The notes below the pieces were generated by a model that ran no database searches, was not told the origin of the DNA, and was given only the letters and a program-made list of their open reading frames with translations. A stretch of DNA of 64,000 bases from Salvator merianae. Its lineage: Eukaryota > Chordata > Lepidosauria > Squamata > Teiidae. The stretch covers positions 4,239,996-4,303,995 of the forward strand of contig QVOM02000103.1 of NCBI GenBank assembly GCA_003586115.2, written 5' to 3'. Positions 1-11,700 of this stretch are shown here, piece after piece. The translations under genes were made by a program, and so were the position numbers. The number at the start of each line of letters is the position of its first letter. The stretch's first letter is position 1.

Positions 1-321
1 CTTTCCTTTCCTTTATTTTTTGGTCTGGAACTGTAGTCTCTGACCTCATCAATTTATCTGTGACAACATGCAGTACAGTAAATAACTTCTCAGAAAAAAA
101 TCTGCCAGGCTAATTTCTGATAACAAAAAAGTGAAGAAGAATTAAAATGTGCTTTCTCCTTGGGAGGAAAGCTATGGCAAACCTAGATAGCATAATACAA
201 AGCAGAGACATCACCTTGCTAACAAAGCTATGGTTTTCCCAGTAATAAAGTATGGCTGTGAGAGTTGCATCATAAGAAAGGCTTACTCACCCACCCCAAT
301 TATGGTGCTAGAGAAGCCTTT

Positions 322-620
322 TAAGCATCGAGGACACTTGCTAGCAAAACCTGTCTGCACTTGGAAGAGGCCCGAGCGGCTGGGAGCAGCATAATGCTGC
401 TCCCAATTGCTCCCAGCTGTGGAGAACAAATTTGTGCTCCACACGTTTACCAGGAGCTGATAGTCAGCTCCCAGTAAAGATTGTTTGCGCTCACTAGCTG
501 TGCAGAGCAAATGCTGGTAGCCTGATTCAGGTAAGGTGCTAGGGTGCAGACCCTACATGGTCAATACTACATTAGACAGACTAATTAGTCTAACATGGTA
601 AGTGTGAAAACACCAAGTTG
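322..620. mobile_element. hAT-like non-autonomous DNA transposon (MITE)
   Basis: The right end reads GTAAGTGTGAAAACACC and the left end contains GGACACTTGCTAGCA, which are roughly inverted relative to each other. Inside is a perfect palindrome at 382-404 (arms GGGAGCAGCAT and ATGCTGCTCCC around one base). The interior (GAGCAGC, CTGTGGAGAACAAATTTGTG, GCAAATGC) resembles the copies at about 6066-6460 and 28740-29090, so this is a repeated family. No clean target-site duplication was found, so the borders are approximate and the hAT assignment rests on the end motif only. Confidence 0.5.
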
Positions 621-3218
621 TCCTTGTTTTCCTAACTGTAAACAGATTTATTTGCTAAGTTAGAGAGATAGCAGGAGAAGGAGCCAAAATGGCTAAAGTT
701 TAGTTTTGCTTAGCCTAACCTTTCCTTACCCACTTCCATGTTTTTCTCTGGAACCTAGGATCACTGCTCTTGCTTCCCTAGCAGTCATCTTTTTTTCTGT
801 CAATCCAGGTATCCATCCATTCATCTCCCAGAGATGCTGCATTAAGTGAAGCTGGGAGAAGGGACAAGAAATGGGATATAGGTCTGAGAGGGATGGCTTT
901 CTAGTAAGACTCAGGTCAGAAAATTTTGCAGTTATTGATACTGGCATAGAGTTGTCATTTGTTTTAGAACTATATTTCATAACATGGTTATGGTTACCCT
1001 TTTTATATTTGCAAATTAATTATGTGACTAATTCAAGAATAACTAATAATTATTAGAAATACTAAAAAGTGTTAATTATAATTGAAGTGTAATCCAGTTA
1101 ATATAACCTCCTATATTACCATTATTTCAGTAGGACTTCAGTATTTATAAGATGCTTCATTCAATACTTTATTCAGGAATGTCTAGTAATCCTTACCAAA
1201 GGATTACTATGCATACATCTTTTATTTGGTTGTGCAAAAAAAAACCTCTGTGAGAACTTTTTTCTCACTCCAGTGGAGAAACAAAGGCAATGATCAATAC
1301 TTCCATATAAACCTGCTTGTTTTATATAAACCAGAATGGTACTTGCTTCTGTAGGCCAAACGGATAAATTCTAGGATAAAATAAAATTCATGTCTTCTAA
1401 TTAGAAAATGAGAGCTTTTCATTTGAATTTGTCCAGCAATGCCATTGATCGCAGCCATTTCTTATTATTACTAATTATTTTAGAATGCAAAATTATGTTT
1501 TTTTCTGAGTTTTGTTAATTACTTTTTATTCTTAAGAGCAGTAGGAATTTAGAGTGCTTACGAAAAACAGTTTTGTAAGGTACAGACTGCATTCACAAAC
1601 AGTAAACAAAAGCGCCTATGAGGCAACTTACAGATAGTTCACAATCTGCCCCTCCCCCTCCAGTGAACATTCTAGACTAGAAAAGGTGGATTAGAAATAG
1701 GGTGAGAATATGAGAGCCAGACGTTACTGTCCATAAAACACTTTTGAATGTCTTGGTCTTTACCACTTGGGCTTTAATGAAAATGAATATTTTAACCAAA
1801 ATAACTTCATAAATTCTTCAAGAGTTAATGCTATATATAATAATGCTTCTAATTATATAAGATATTCTTGTTGTATCTTCAGAGCCAAAACTCTGGGTTT
1901 TGCTCAGTGATAGGCATGAAGTACAATGTCTAGTTTGGTCAATTTGCTTGTTGTCTCCTGCTTTCCTGACGCAATTAAACTGCATCCAGACTTTGGAATA
2001 GAAATCAGTGCATAAGACTACAGAATTACCTATGGAGGGACAAAAAGCTACAAATTCATGTGCTTAATCCAAATTTTTATATACATTGTTGGAGACACTT
2101 GGCATGTTTCTAGTGACTGACCAAGGCCATACTTTGGATACTTTGTTGAGACTGAACAAAATACTACTGAAAAGTGTCTAATGGTATACTTAGTTGCCAT
2201 GGTATTTGGGGTTTCTTTGGCAGCTTATTTGTGGGGAGGGAAGTGAGAACAGCAGGTGCAGTAGCACTTATATAATCTGTCTTTGTACTGCCAGCCCTAT
2301 ATAAAGTCCTGTACATCCAAGCAGCATCTGATCAACTGCTGTGCCTAGTTGTTTAGAGGCATCCACTTGATCCAGTCCAATCTGAGTTCCACCTCCTTTT
2401 TTGCCAGTTCCTGATTTAATCACACAGACCTCTATATTGGATTGCAGCAGATAGCTCTAGCATGAATCATTGGTTTCTCAGAACTAGAACACAAACTCAA
2501 AGACTGAAAACTCTTCACAGTTCTTTAAACAAAACTTTCTCCTTTCTTTCATTCCATTTCAGAAGTGCAAGAACTCCCACTGTCTAATGTGAACATTCAC
2601 ACAATTAGTTTCATGAGACATTGGTTCTTTTCATAAATATTCATCAAGGAAAGAGGGAACAATGTTATACTGTGAATAACTGCAGCCAGATCAAGTCATT
2701 TTGAAAAAAGATTTTCTTAATCCTTAGTAGAACAATTTGCAAAATTATTGCCTGGAGAGAAGCATGTATTATTTCTCAAAAGTTGATCTTTCCATTGATT
2801 TAAGAGCTTACTTATCAGATACTATACTGCAGAGATTTGTTCACAGTTGGCTAAAAAGCTCTTAAGAATTAAATTGGACATGACACAGACAGCCATTTAA
2901 GAAATGTTATCTTCACTTATCACCTTTTACTTTAATTAGCCTAATCATTTGATCTGATCAGCAAGTTTGGCCATCTCACTACTTTACACTAATTTAAAAT
3001 TATTTCATAAAATATAGTGGGTTCAATGAACTTCCTTTGAACAACCAACCTCTTACATAGGTAAGAGCTGTATTTCAGTAGGAGAAGACAAGTTTTGAAT
3101 ATGAAATGTCCTAGTTTCAATCCCTAGTATCCTCAGGAAAGGCTAAGAAGAATTTCCACTAATATTATAGAAAAACCCTGGCAGTCAATAATATGATGAT
3201 TACCTGAATACATCACAT
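621..3218. other. Intronic sequence, nothing recognised
   Basis: AT-rich sequence with frequent stops in all frames. I see no transposon signature, RNA gene or coding fragment here. It may hold very old, unrecognisable repeats. Confidence 0.5.
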
Positions 3219-4076
3219 TGTTGTTATTCGATCATTAAGTCATGTGCACCTCTTTGTGACCACATGGACCATAGAACATCAGACCCTTCTGTCCTCTATT
3301 GTCTCCCAAAGTTTTCCCAAGATCTACGCATCTAATCTTCTGCCGTCACCATCTATTTTTGCCTTCAAACTCTCCCAGATTCAGGATCTTTCCATGAGTC
3401 CTGCCTTTTCATTATATTGCCAAAGTATCTGGGCTTCAGCTTCAGTATTTGTCCTTCCAGTGAACAGTCAGGGTTGATTCCTTTAGTATTGACAGATTTG
3501 ATCACCTTGCAGCCAAGAGACTCTCAAAAGTCTTCTCCAGCACCACAATTCAAAAGTGTTGATTCTTCAGCACTCAGCCTTCCTTGCATTCCAACTCTTA
3601 CAGCCATGCATTACTACTGGGAAAAGAAAAGAAAAATAAGCATAGCTTTTACTATGCAGACCTTTGTCAACAGAGTGTTGTCTCTGCTTTTTAATATGCT
3701 GTCCAGGTTTGCCATAATTTTCCTCCCAAGGATCTTTTTAATTTCATGGCTCTGGTCACTGTCTGCATAGATCTTTGAACCCAAGAAAATAAAAATCTGA
3801 CACTGCTTCCAATTTGCCAGGAAGTGATGGGACAGGATGCCATGATCTTAGTTTTGTTTTGTTTTTTAATTCAAGCCAGCTTTTGCGCTCTTTTCTTCCA
3901 CTCTCTTCTTCCACCCTCATCAAAAGGCTCCTTAATTGTTCTTCATTTTTGCCATTAGAGTAGTATCATCTGTGTATCTGAGGTTGTTGATATTTCTGCT
4001 GGCAAGCTTAATTCCACCATTTGATTCATTCAACCATCCATCCCAACTTTCTGCATGACATTCTCTGCCTATAATT

Positions 4077-4372
4077 CACTTCTGCATGGTGGCGCAGAAG
4101 GCTAAGGCACTGATCTTTCAATAGGAGGATCGGAGTTCAAGGCCCCTGTCTGCCGTGTAGAGGGGATGAGCACCCTATACTGGCCTCTAGCTCCAGTCAA
4201 CCTAGCTGTTTGAAAGCAAGTAATTGCAAGTAGATAAATAGGGAGCATCACATTGTGTGATGTGGAAGATAGACAGATGTAAGCCTTCGGGCGAAAAATA
4301 ACGTTTTAAGCCGCTTTGAGTCAGCTTCGGCCGAGAAAAGCAGGGTATAAAAACTAAGTTCTTCTTCTTCTT
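4077..4372 (+). mobile_element. tRNA-derived SINE inserted in BovB
   Basis: A Pol III type-2 promoter is visible: box A TGGCGCAGAAG at 4090-4100 fits TRGYNNARNNG exactly, and box B AGTTCAAGGCC at 4134-4144 fits GGTTCRANNCC with one mismatch, 33 bases after box A. The 3' tail (AAGCCGCTTTGAGTC, then GAGAAAAGCAGGGTATAAA) resembles LINE (L2/CR1-type) 3' ends and finishes in a CTT-rich run. The element is flanked by an 8-bp duplication CTATAATT (4069-4076 and 4373-4380), and BovB sequence resumes on both sides. It is a non-coding retroposon that would have used a partner LINE for mobilisation. Confidence 0.85.
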
Positions 4373-6065
4373 CTATAATTTAAGAAAGAAAAAGAAAAGG
4401 ATGAAAATATGCAGTCTTGTCATACTCCTTTCCCAGTCTTGAACTAATCAGTTGTTTCATGTTTGGTTCCAACAGATTCTTCAAGAGACAGGTAAAGTGT
4501 TCTGGCACTTCCATCTTTTTAAGAACTTGCTACAATTCATTGTGTGTCATCAATAAATAAGTAGATGTGTTTTTTTGAAATTCACTTGTTTTCTCCATAA
4601 TCCAGCAAATGTCATTGATTTGATCCCTAGTTACTCTAGCTATCTGAAGACCAGCTTGCACCTCTGGTAGTTCTTTCCACATATTGCTGAACCCTAGTTT
4701 GCAGGATCTTGAGCATAACCCTGCTAGTGTGTGAAATGAGTGCAATTGTTTCATAGTCTGAACCTTCTTTGATGCTGAAGTTCTAAGAGATTGGAATGTA
4801 AACTAGCCTTTTCCAATCCTGTGGTCACTGCTGAATTTTCCAAAACTTGCTGACATATTTAGTGCAGCACTTTAACAGCATCATTTTTTAGGATTTTAAA
4901 TAGTTCAGCTAGAATTCTGTCACCTCTGCTAGCCTTGCTGTTAGCAATGCTTCCCAAGGCCCATTTGACTTCACTTTCCAGGATGTAGTGACCACTCTCT
5001 TGTGGTCATCAATGATTTAAGATCTTTCTTGTATGGTTCATTGTATTCTTGCTACCTCTTCTTAATCTCTTCTAGTTCTGTTAGGTCCCTACCATTTTGA
5101 TCTTTTATCATGCCCATTTACACAATTTTCTTGAATTATCTCTTGTCTTTCCCATTCTCTTGTTGTATTCTATTTCTTTGCATTGCACATTTAAGAAGGC
5201 CTTCTGAGCTCTCCTTGCTATTCTCTGGAAATCTGCATTCACTTGGATATATCTTCCTCTTTCTTCTTTCGCTTTCCTTTCTTCTGCTATTTGTAAAGCC
5301 TTGTCAAACAGCAGTTTTGCTTTTTTGCTCTCCTTTTTCTTTGCTGCCTCCCGTGGAATGTTAAGAACCTCTGTCCATAGTTTTTCAGGCATTCTGTCTA
5401 CCAGATCTTATCCATCACCTCCACTGCGCAGTCATGAGGGATATTATTTAGGTCATAGCTGTATGGTCTAATTATTTTCCCTACTTTCTTCAATTAAGTC
5501 TGAATTTTTCCATAAGAAGCTCATGCTCAGAGCCATAGTCAGTTCTTGGTCTTGTTTTTATTGACTGTTTAGAGCTTCTCCATCTTAGGCTGCAAAGTAT
5601 ATAATATATCTGATTTCAGCATTAGCCGTCTTGGGACATCCATAGGTAGAGTCACCTTTTGGGCAATTGGAAAAGAGTGTTTGCTATGACTAGTGAATCT
5701 ATTAGTCTCTGCCTTCCTTCATTTTGTGCTCCAAGGGCAAACTTGCCTGTTATGTTGGTTATCTTTTAGTTTCCTGTTTTAGCATTCCAATCCCCTATGA
5801 ACAAAGCAACATCTGTTTTTGATGTAAGTTTTAGAAGGTCGTGTGTCTTCACAGTACTGGCCAACTTTAGCCTTTTAGGCATCTGTGCTTGGATCAGTGG
5901 ACTTGATTTACTGTGATGTTGCATGGTTTGCCTTGGATTCAAACAGAAATCGGTTTGTAATTTTTGAGTTTGCACTCCAGTACTGCTTTTCTCACCCTTT
6001 CATTGAAGCGGGGGGGGGGGACTTCATTTTTTCTCAGGGATTCTTGTTCACAGGAGTACCTATAG

Positions 6066-6460
6066 GACCTGTTCGCACTTAACTCTTTGTGATTGAGCAG
6101 ATGCTCACTGGGTAGGTGCATCCATACAACCCCACTGCTGAAGTGTCTGGGAGCATCTACAGGTGCTCCCAGACACTACTAGCTGTGGACAACTAAAACA
6201 TTGTCCACATCCTGACTGGAAGCAGCTAGGTGGCTTCCGGTCAGCTTCCGGTCGCTCTTCTGGGTACAAACACTGTGAGTGTGTGGGATGGGGCAGCACA
6301 GCTGCAGCCACTGTCATGACAATTCGATGTTTCCTGGATGGGTCATTCACACTGGAGTGCTGGTGGCCTGGTACGGGGCTGTTGTAGTATTTGCAGTGCA
6401 AATAGTCACCATGCAACTGCATCTTTACTGCTCTGAATGGTATTGTTATACCATTCTAGG
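6066..6460. mobile_element. hAT-like MITE inserted in BovB
   Basis: BovB sequence stops near 6065 and resumes near 6461. The insert begins CCTGTTCGCACTTAA and contains an internal inverted repeat (CTGGGAGCA and TGCTCCCAG near 6148-6174), the position of the GGGAGCAGC palindrome in the copy at 322-620. CTATAG/CTAGG-like sequence occurs at both ends, but no exact duplication can be assigned. No transposase is encoded. Confidence 0.55.
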
Positions 6461-6985
6461 CTAATATTCTTAATTACATTCACGCATTCCAGTACATTTT
6501 ATTTCACTAATTCCTAAGCTGTCAATGTTTGATCATGTCTAGCTTTCCTTGGTTCCATTCCACATATCAACATTATTATGTTCCTTTGTAATATTGTTAT
6601 TTACAGCATCAGACTTCCCTTTTACCACCAGACACATCCACAGCTGATTATCCTTTTGGCTTTGACCCAGCTGCTTCACTCATTCTGAAGGTTCTTCTGA
6701 TTGTCCTCCGCTCTTCCCCAGTAACATACTGGAAATCTTCCAACCTGAGGGCCTCATCTTCCAGTGTCATATCTTTAGCCTTTTGATACTCTCCATGGGG
6801 TTTTCTTGGGAAGGATACTGGAGTGGTTTGCCATTTCTTTCTCCAATGATCACCTTTAGTTGGAATTCTCCACTATGACCTGTCCATTTTGGATGATCAT
6901 GCAAGGCATAGCTCATATCTTCTTTGAGCTACACAAGCCACTCTGCCATGATGAGGTAGTGATCCATGAATGAATCACCTACATA

Positions 6986-7994
6986 CATACATACATTTTC
7001 CCGAAGTGTTCTAAGTTCATGTTTAACACCTTTGGCTAATTCTGTCTGCTTTACCCTACTATTTGCATTAGTATGGTGAAAGGAATCATCCAATTAGAAA
7101 TTTAGCTTATGCAGATGAAAACAGTATATTTCCAGAAAGTAAAGCTGCCAACTTCCAATTACTGTAAGTTTCTTTTTATTGCCCAAGTCTTCAGAAACAG
7201 AAGTTGGTAAATGTTGCAACACTTGCAAGCTTCAAGCTACTAATCAGAGAGAAATTATTATTCTTAAAAAAAAATAAAAAAATGCTAGCACACATTGTTA
7301 AAGAGGTATGCTTTTCCCATGTGGGTGTTTGAAGGGAGGATTATCGGCAGAATGTCAGGAGTATCTTTTACATTTTCAGACCCAATCAGCATGTCTGCAC
7401 TTTCAATTCCAATTACAGGAAGCAGATAAATGGATGCCTATGCCTATAACATTAGCCATTCCCACAATAACAACAGAGCACATGGGCTGTTTCAGATTGG
7501 CACCAGTAGACCAAATGATCTTTAAATGGATCCATCTCCTTTGTGGGAAATCAGTATATGTGTTTGTGTGTCAATCTGTCTCTCTGTCTGTCCTCTCCTC
7601 TTTCCTCATGCAGAGAAACCCCCAGACAATCTCTGAAGCTACTAAAGTATATCAGCCAATCTTGCTGTGGCTTCCAGGGCCCTTTAACTCCTATAATTAG
7701 TCTACTATTTTATTGTAATAATAAAAATAAAGCAGTGCCTACATAATGGATAAGGTGAAGGAATATGTGCAGTCAAAATTTTGCAATTACAAAGCTGAGG
7801 GAAAATAAAAGAACAAGTAAAACAAATGCATATATAAAAGCAGGAAATAGTTATGGCTGGATAATTATTTTTATTTTTACAAACTGCTGTGTTTCCTGTT
7901 CCCTACTGTCTTTCTTGTTTCTACTGAAGGAAAAACAACATTCCTTCCCCATGCAGGCACTGTTACTGTTTTAGACAATCTATTATATACGTTT
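6986..7994. other. Intronic sequence, nothing recognised
   Basis: No gene or clear repeat family seen. A 130-codon open frame at 7308-7700 has no recognisable domain and looks like chance. CATACATACATACAT near 6980-6995 is a short tetranucleotide repeat. Confidence 0.4.
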
Positions 7995-8066
7995 TTGTAG
8001 TGCTTTTATTATTACCTGCCCTGAGACCTTCTGGTACAGCGTGGAATATAAATATAAATAGATAAA
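7995..8066 (+). mobile_element. L2-clade LINE, 3' end fragment
   Basis: TGCCCTGAGACCTTCTGGTA followed by GGAATATAAATATAAATA is the 3' end typical of L2-type LINEs. The same terminus occurs after the L2 copy ending near 40398 and at 31341-31400. Only the tail is present, as expected from a heavily 5'-truncated insertion. Confidence 0.6.
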
Positions 8067-8859
8067 GTGAATTAAGGTGTGCTTCTGCACATATGTGAAC
8101 CAAAGGAAATTTTGTGATGTCAAACAATCTCCAACCAATCCTTAATGTGTACTCAGTGGAAAAGTTTGAGGGTCTGCTATGGAGAACCAGGGGAAAGGGT
8201 CAGTTTAATGCATGCTAACAGGATTCTTGAGGAGGAAGAGCCTGCTTTTTATTTTAAAATATTTCAAATGTTTGCTCGGTGGAAATGGTCTGTTATTTCA
8301 TGAATCTTCATGCTCTGTAGTCCAATTCTGGACATGAAATAACAGTCATTGTGTGTGTGTATGTGCAAATGTGCATGTCCCCCAAGAGACTTGTATGATT
8401 TGGTTAAAGTACTTCGGAACAGAAATGTGAAAAGTATCATGGCAAGTACTCTAGGTTCATGTTTTAGCAGCATCCCCACAAATAGGATTTTTAAAGGACT
8501 ACTGGTTAGATTTAACTGATAATGGATTGGAGCTGATCCCAAGGGAAGGGAAAGCAATGTGGCTGATCTGAATTCAAAGTTTCTTTATTGAAACTTAAAA
8601 GGCACATAGAAAATAATTTTATTACATATTGCAAATGGCAATAATAAAAGCAAGTTGCAACAATCAAACACCTTCAAAGTTGGCCAAATTAGTCAAATGG
8701 TAACTTGTAGCAAATAGGGGACAGTTTCACTGTAACTGTTGTAAGCGGACGCAAAGTCAAGACACAGGTTCCACTGCCTCTTCAGCCAAAGCCAAGTGGC
8801 ACAGTGAGTGACTGAGAAGTATGAAGTGAAATGAAGAGTTCAGAAAGGCATATCAGCAG
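8067..8859. other. Intronic sequence with a possible unclassified repeat
   Basis: No coding signal. From about 8572 the sequence TTTCTTTATTGAAACTTAAA could be the reverse complement of a poly(A)-signal-bearing end of a retroelement, and similar TTTATT-type starts occur in the blocks at 21100 and 35250. I cannot assign a family. Confidence 0.3.
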
Positions 8860-8965
8860 GGGTGCATTCCTGGCCAATCAGGGTTTGTTGCTAGGGTTTA
8901 TCTTCTTCCTTAATTCTACCAGTTGGCTGCCTAGCAACAAACCCTGATTGGCCAGGAATGCACCC
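8860..8965. repeat. Perfect 36-bp inverted repeat with 34-base spacer
   Basis: The left arm 8860-8895 and right arm 8930-8965 are exact reverse complements over 36 bp, separated by 34 bases. Each arm holds a CCAAT box in good context (CTGATTGGCC on one strand) and the RFX half-site-like CCTAGCAAC. The arms could be ends of a DNA transposon or a segmental inversion duplication. Transcribed, they would form a very stable hairpin. Confidence 0.9.
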
Positions 8966-9837
8966 AGGCTGAATGCACCCATGCACAATCTTGGAGCTGG
9001 GGAGAGGTGGAGTTGCAGGTCAGAGACCCTCAATGAGTTATTTCCCTGCAATTCCCCCAGTTTAAATATCAATTGCTGCTCCCCACTCTACTTCATTTGT
9101 TGTGCCTCAAAAAAGAATTGGGACAACTGTACCAAGCTATAATTCTCTTAAGGAAAGACAGAAGTATCAGCGTTTTGGTTAGTTTCTCACCATTGGTACG
9201 AGCAAAAAAGAAGTCTCCAAAAAGTCAAAACATTAATTGGTCTTTTTTTGCTTTCAAAGACTCAGCCTTTGTGCACCCAATTAGCAGTTGCCCTTGCCTC
9301 AGTGGGAACAGTACCAGAAGAAATCAAGCCACCTCGATTTCTCTGTGCATAGGAAAGTTTTAGGAAAGTGAGTTCAATCTAGTTCACAGGATTAAGTTGT
9401 GGCAGAAACAACTCTTTAGTAGGAAAACAGTTACATGTGAAGATTTGTAGACCTAGGGAGTAGACCTAGGGAGGGTGCAGCAGAATGACAGTGTGGGTTG
9501 TAACCCCATGTTCTCTAGTATCTGAAATGGGACTGTGTTGTGACTGCAAATGCTATTGTTGAAAATGGTCTTTGGCACCATCTGGTGCAGATCCTAGTCT
9601 TGTTGTACAGGTGGCAAATGAAGACATGGCATAATAAATGTTATATCAGAGGGAAGTGAAATGCTAAAAAAAAATAGTGGCTATGATAATTCCATATGTG
9701 ACAGTGGTAATTCATCAGTCATGATATTAAAACAGATATTGTAGCAGTGTTAAGCCAATGTAAAAAATTAGTGATCTGACCACTTTTAGAAAATAACAAC
9801 TACAAACATTACCATCACCAACCAAAATTATTTTCTT

Positions 9838-11100
9838 GGGCAAGATCTTGGAGTGAGTAGTGGGCAAAGAGATTCCAGCACTTCTGGATGTTTTTAATGT
9901 TCTGGATCAAATTCAATCGTTTCATGGGGCATGGGACTTGTTTAACCTGTACAGTGATCTTTGTCAGGTGATGAATGGAGCAGAGTGACTATTAGCAGCT
10001 TTCAGTGCCATTGACTATGATATTCTTCTGGTTTGACTACTATTCCGTTCAGTTATTGATCCCATGGAGAATGATGTGCTCCATAGGTTCTGAAAGAAGG
10101 TGCCTCTGGGGGTGGCTCTATCTTCCATAACCTTTACATTAAGGGTAAGGATTGGGCTATGGGTAGTTATCTGTTTGTAAAACTGTCTACTTATTTAACT
10201 GGTTTTTAACTGGTTTCAGGACGGTCAAAGTAGATACAGTAGATAAAGTAAGGAGAGTTCTGCATATGAGCTTTCTCCCTTTCTAGGCTATCAGTCTACA
10301 TCTACCTTCTGAGTGAGAGCCAGGAGACCCTCCAGTTGGTTTGCATGAGCAGATCCTAAGCCATTCTTGCCAGAGAGTGTATGTGAAGCAGAGAGAGCTA
10401 CGCACCTGGGTGAGAGGTGAAAGGGGAGCCATGTAATGGGCAGGAGAATATATAGTGGGAGACAGAGAAGAATGGTTTAGTACAATAGTGTTAGACCACG
10501 TTATGGCTATCTATCCTTCTGTTTTACCATTAGAATGTGGAGAAGCCTCTAATAGAAGCAAATAAAGGGTAGTATGGAAGATAATGTAGAAGATACTCAG
10601 TTTGTGTCTAAAAGAATGGACATATTCTTTGTGTAACTGGAATATTCTGATATCTACTAAATAGCATCGCAGAGGGTATCATTTGGCATCTCAGTGTGTT
10701 CAATGCCTGGTGTACCTATAAAAGCCAATCTCTGCAAAATGTACTCATGGGATCTTGAGTCCAGGAAGCTAGGGGACACTCAATTCTGGATGGGGTCATT
10801 TTGAATAATCTTGCTTCTGAATTCTTTGCTTAAGGCTCAGGTGGCAATGGTAACCAGGAGCACCTTCTTTCCATCTCTGAGTGGTTTGCCAGCTTCATCC
10901 TTTCTAGTATAAGAACAACTTGGCCACAGTGATCCATGTTTTCATAACCTTCAGACTAGAGGCACTGCAATGTTTTCCTTAAAGGCAGTCTGGAATCTTG
11001 AACTAATGCAGAATGCAGCAGCTAGACTTCTGATGGAAGTTTATGACCAAAGGCATAAAAGATCTTCACTGGGCATGCCCATTTTGGGGGAATTTGGGTG
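9838..11100 (+). mobile_element. L2-clade LINE fragment, decayed
   Basis: Broken reading frames on + follow the C-terminal half of an L2 ORF2. Around 9990-10150 they resemble the RT region that follows the first catalytic block. At 10810-11030 the stretches TGGCCACAGTGATCCATG and GCAGAATGCAGCAGCTAGAC are shared with the better preserved L2 at 39486-40398 (GGCCACAGTAATCCATGC and CAGAATGCAGCAGTGAGACT). Numerous stops make it a pseudogene. The stretch 10240-10700 is poorly matched and may hold another insertion. Confidence 0.6.
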
Positions 11101-11239
11101 GGGACACTGATATATATACTATTAGATTTTTATCAGTCTTCACATATTTGAAGTTTTTTTTGTTGCCTTAAAGAAGTATATTTTCTTTCTTTCCACTGCT
11201 CTGCCTTTTGTGAGTTTCAGGAAGAGTATGGCTGTTTCG

Positions 11240-11700
11240 TCACTCACCTGTCCTGGACTGGTCTAGCTGGAACCACTCCAAGTGGAGCAGTTCCCAGACG
11301 GAGAAGTCCAGGTGACCTAGAACAAAGCTATCCAAGTATATTCCAGGAAAGGTCCTATACTGTCCTGAAGTTCATACGGACTTTGGAGCCTGCTGTGAGA
11401 GCTCCAATGGCCAGGAATAAATGTTACTGACCTCAGAGCCCTAGGGGACACATTTTGGTGGCACAGTTTGTACCGCTGAAATGGGTTCCCATAGTAAACC
11501 AGTCCACAAGAGGCCTATCACCTGCACTAGACTGTACTTCATTCAGTGTGAATGGAGTGACTTAGCAGGAGACAAACCTCTTCTGTTCCTCACTAGAGTG
11601 TGGAACATGAGGCCCACAGGGGTTCTAGGCCTCACACTATACCAGGATATTGGGATACTTGTAAGTACAGCAAAGGTCTTCTATTCCTTCCACTTCAAAA
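11240..11700. mobile_element. MITE, same family as 26080-26450 and 51541-52040
   Basis: It shares ordered blocks with the other two copies: CCTGTCCTGGACTGG at the start, TTTGGAGCCTGCTGTGAG (identical at 51685-51704 apart from the edges), CTGAAATGGGTTCCCATAGT and AGTAAACCAGTCCAC. The interior has no reading frame typical of a transposase. The ends are not well enough defined to give a duplication. Confidence 0.6.

Larger units (their letters stand above)
3219..6985 (-). mobile_element. BovB (RTE-clade) LINE, near full length, antisense
   Basis: Reading the minus strand from about 6985 down to 3219 follows the BovB retrotransposon from its 5' end to its 3' end. The best-preserved peptide is encoded at 5108-5392 (minus), with segments such as NADFQRIARRAQKAFLN and KEIEYNKRMGKTRD from the stretch between endonuclease and reverse transcriptase. 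The 5' end (about 6800-6985) carries the BovB leader region, seen on + as TACTGGAGTGGTTTGCCATT. The 3' end (3219-3850) matches the BovB tail known from ruminants and squamates, seen on + as CCAAGAGACTCTCAAAAGTC. BovB encodes an AP endonuclease and an RT that copy the element by target-primed reverse transcription. This copy is dead: many stops and frameshifts, plus two insertions (a SINE at 4077-4372 and a MITE at about 6066-6460). BovB is abundant in squamates and ruminants and is a known case of horizontal transfer. Confidence 0.9.

Noticed and set aside
4077..4372. Functional tRNA gene
   Set aside because: Box A and box B are present, but no cloverleaf with acceptor stem can be drawn and the LINE-like tail and flanking duplication show a SINE.
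5108..5392. 94-codon minus-strand frame as a host gene
   Set aside because: It is a piece of BovB ORF2, continuous with BovB sequence on both sides.
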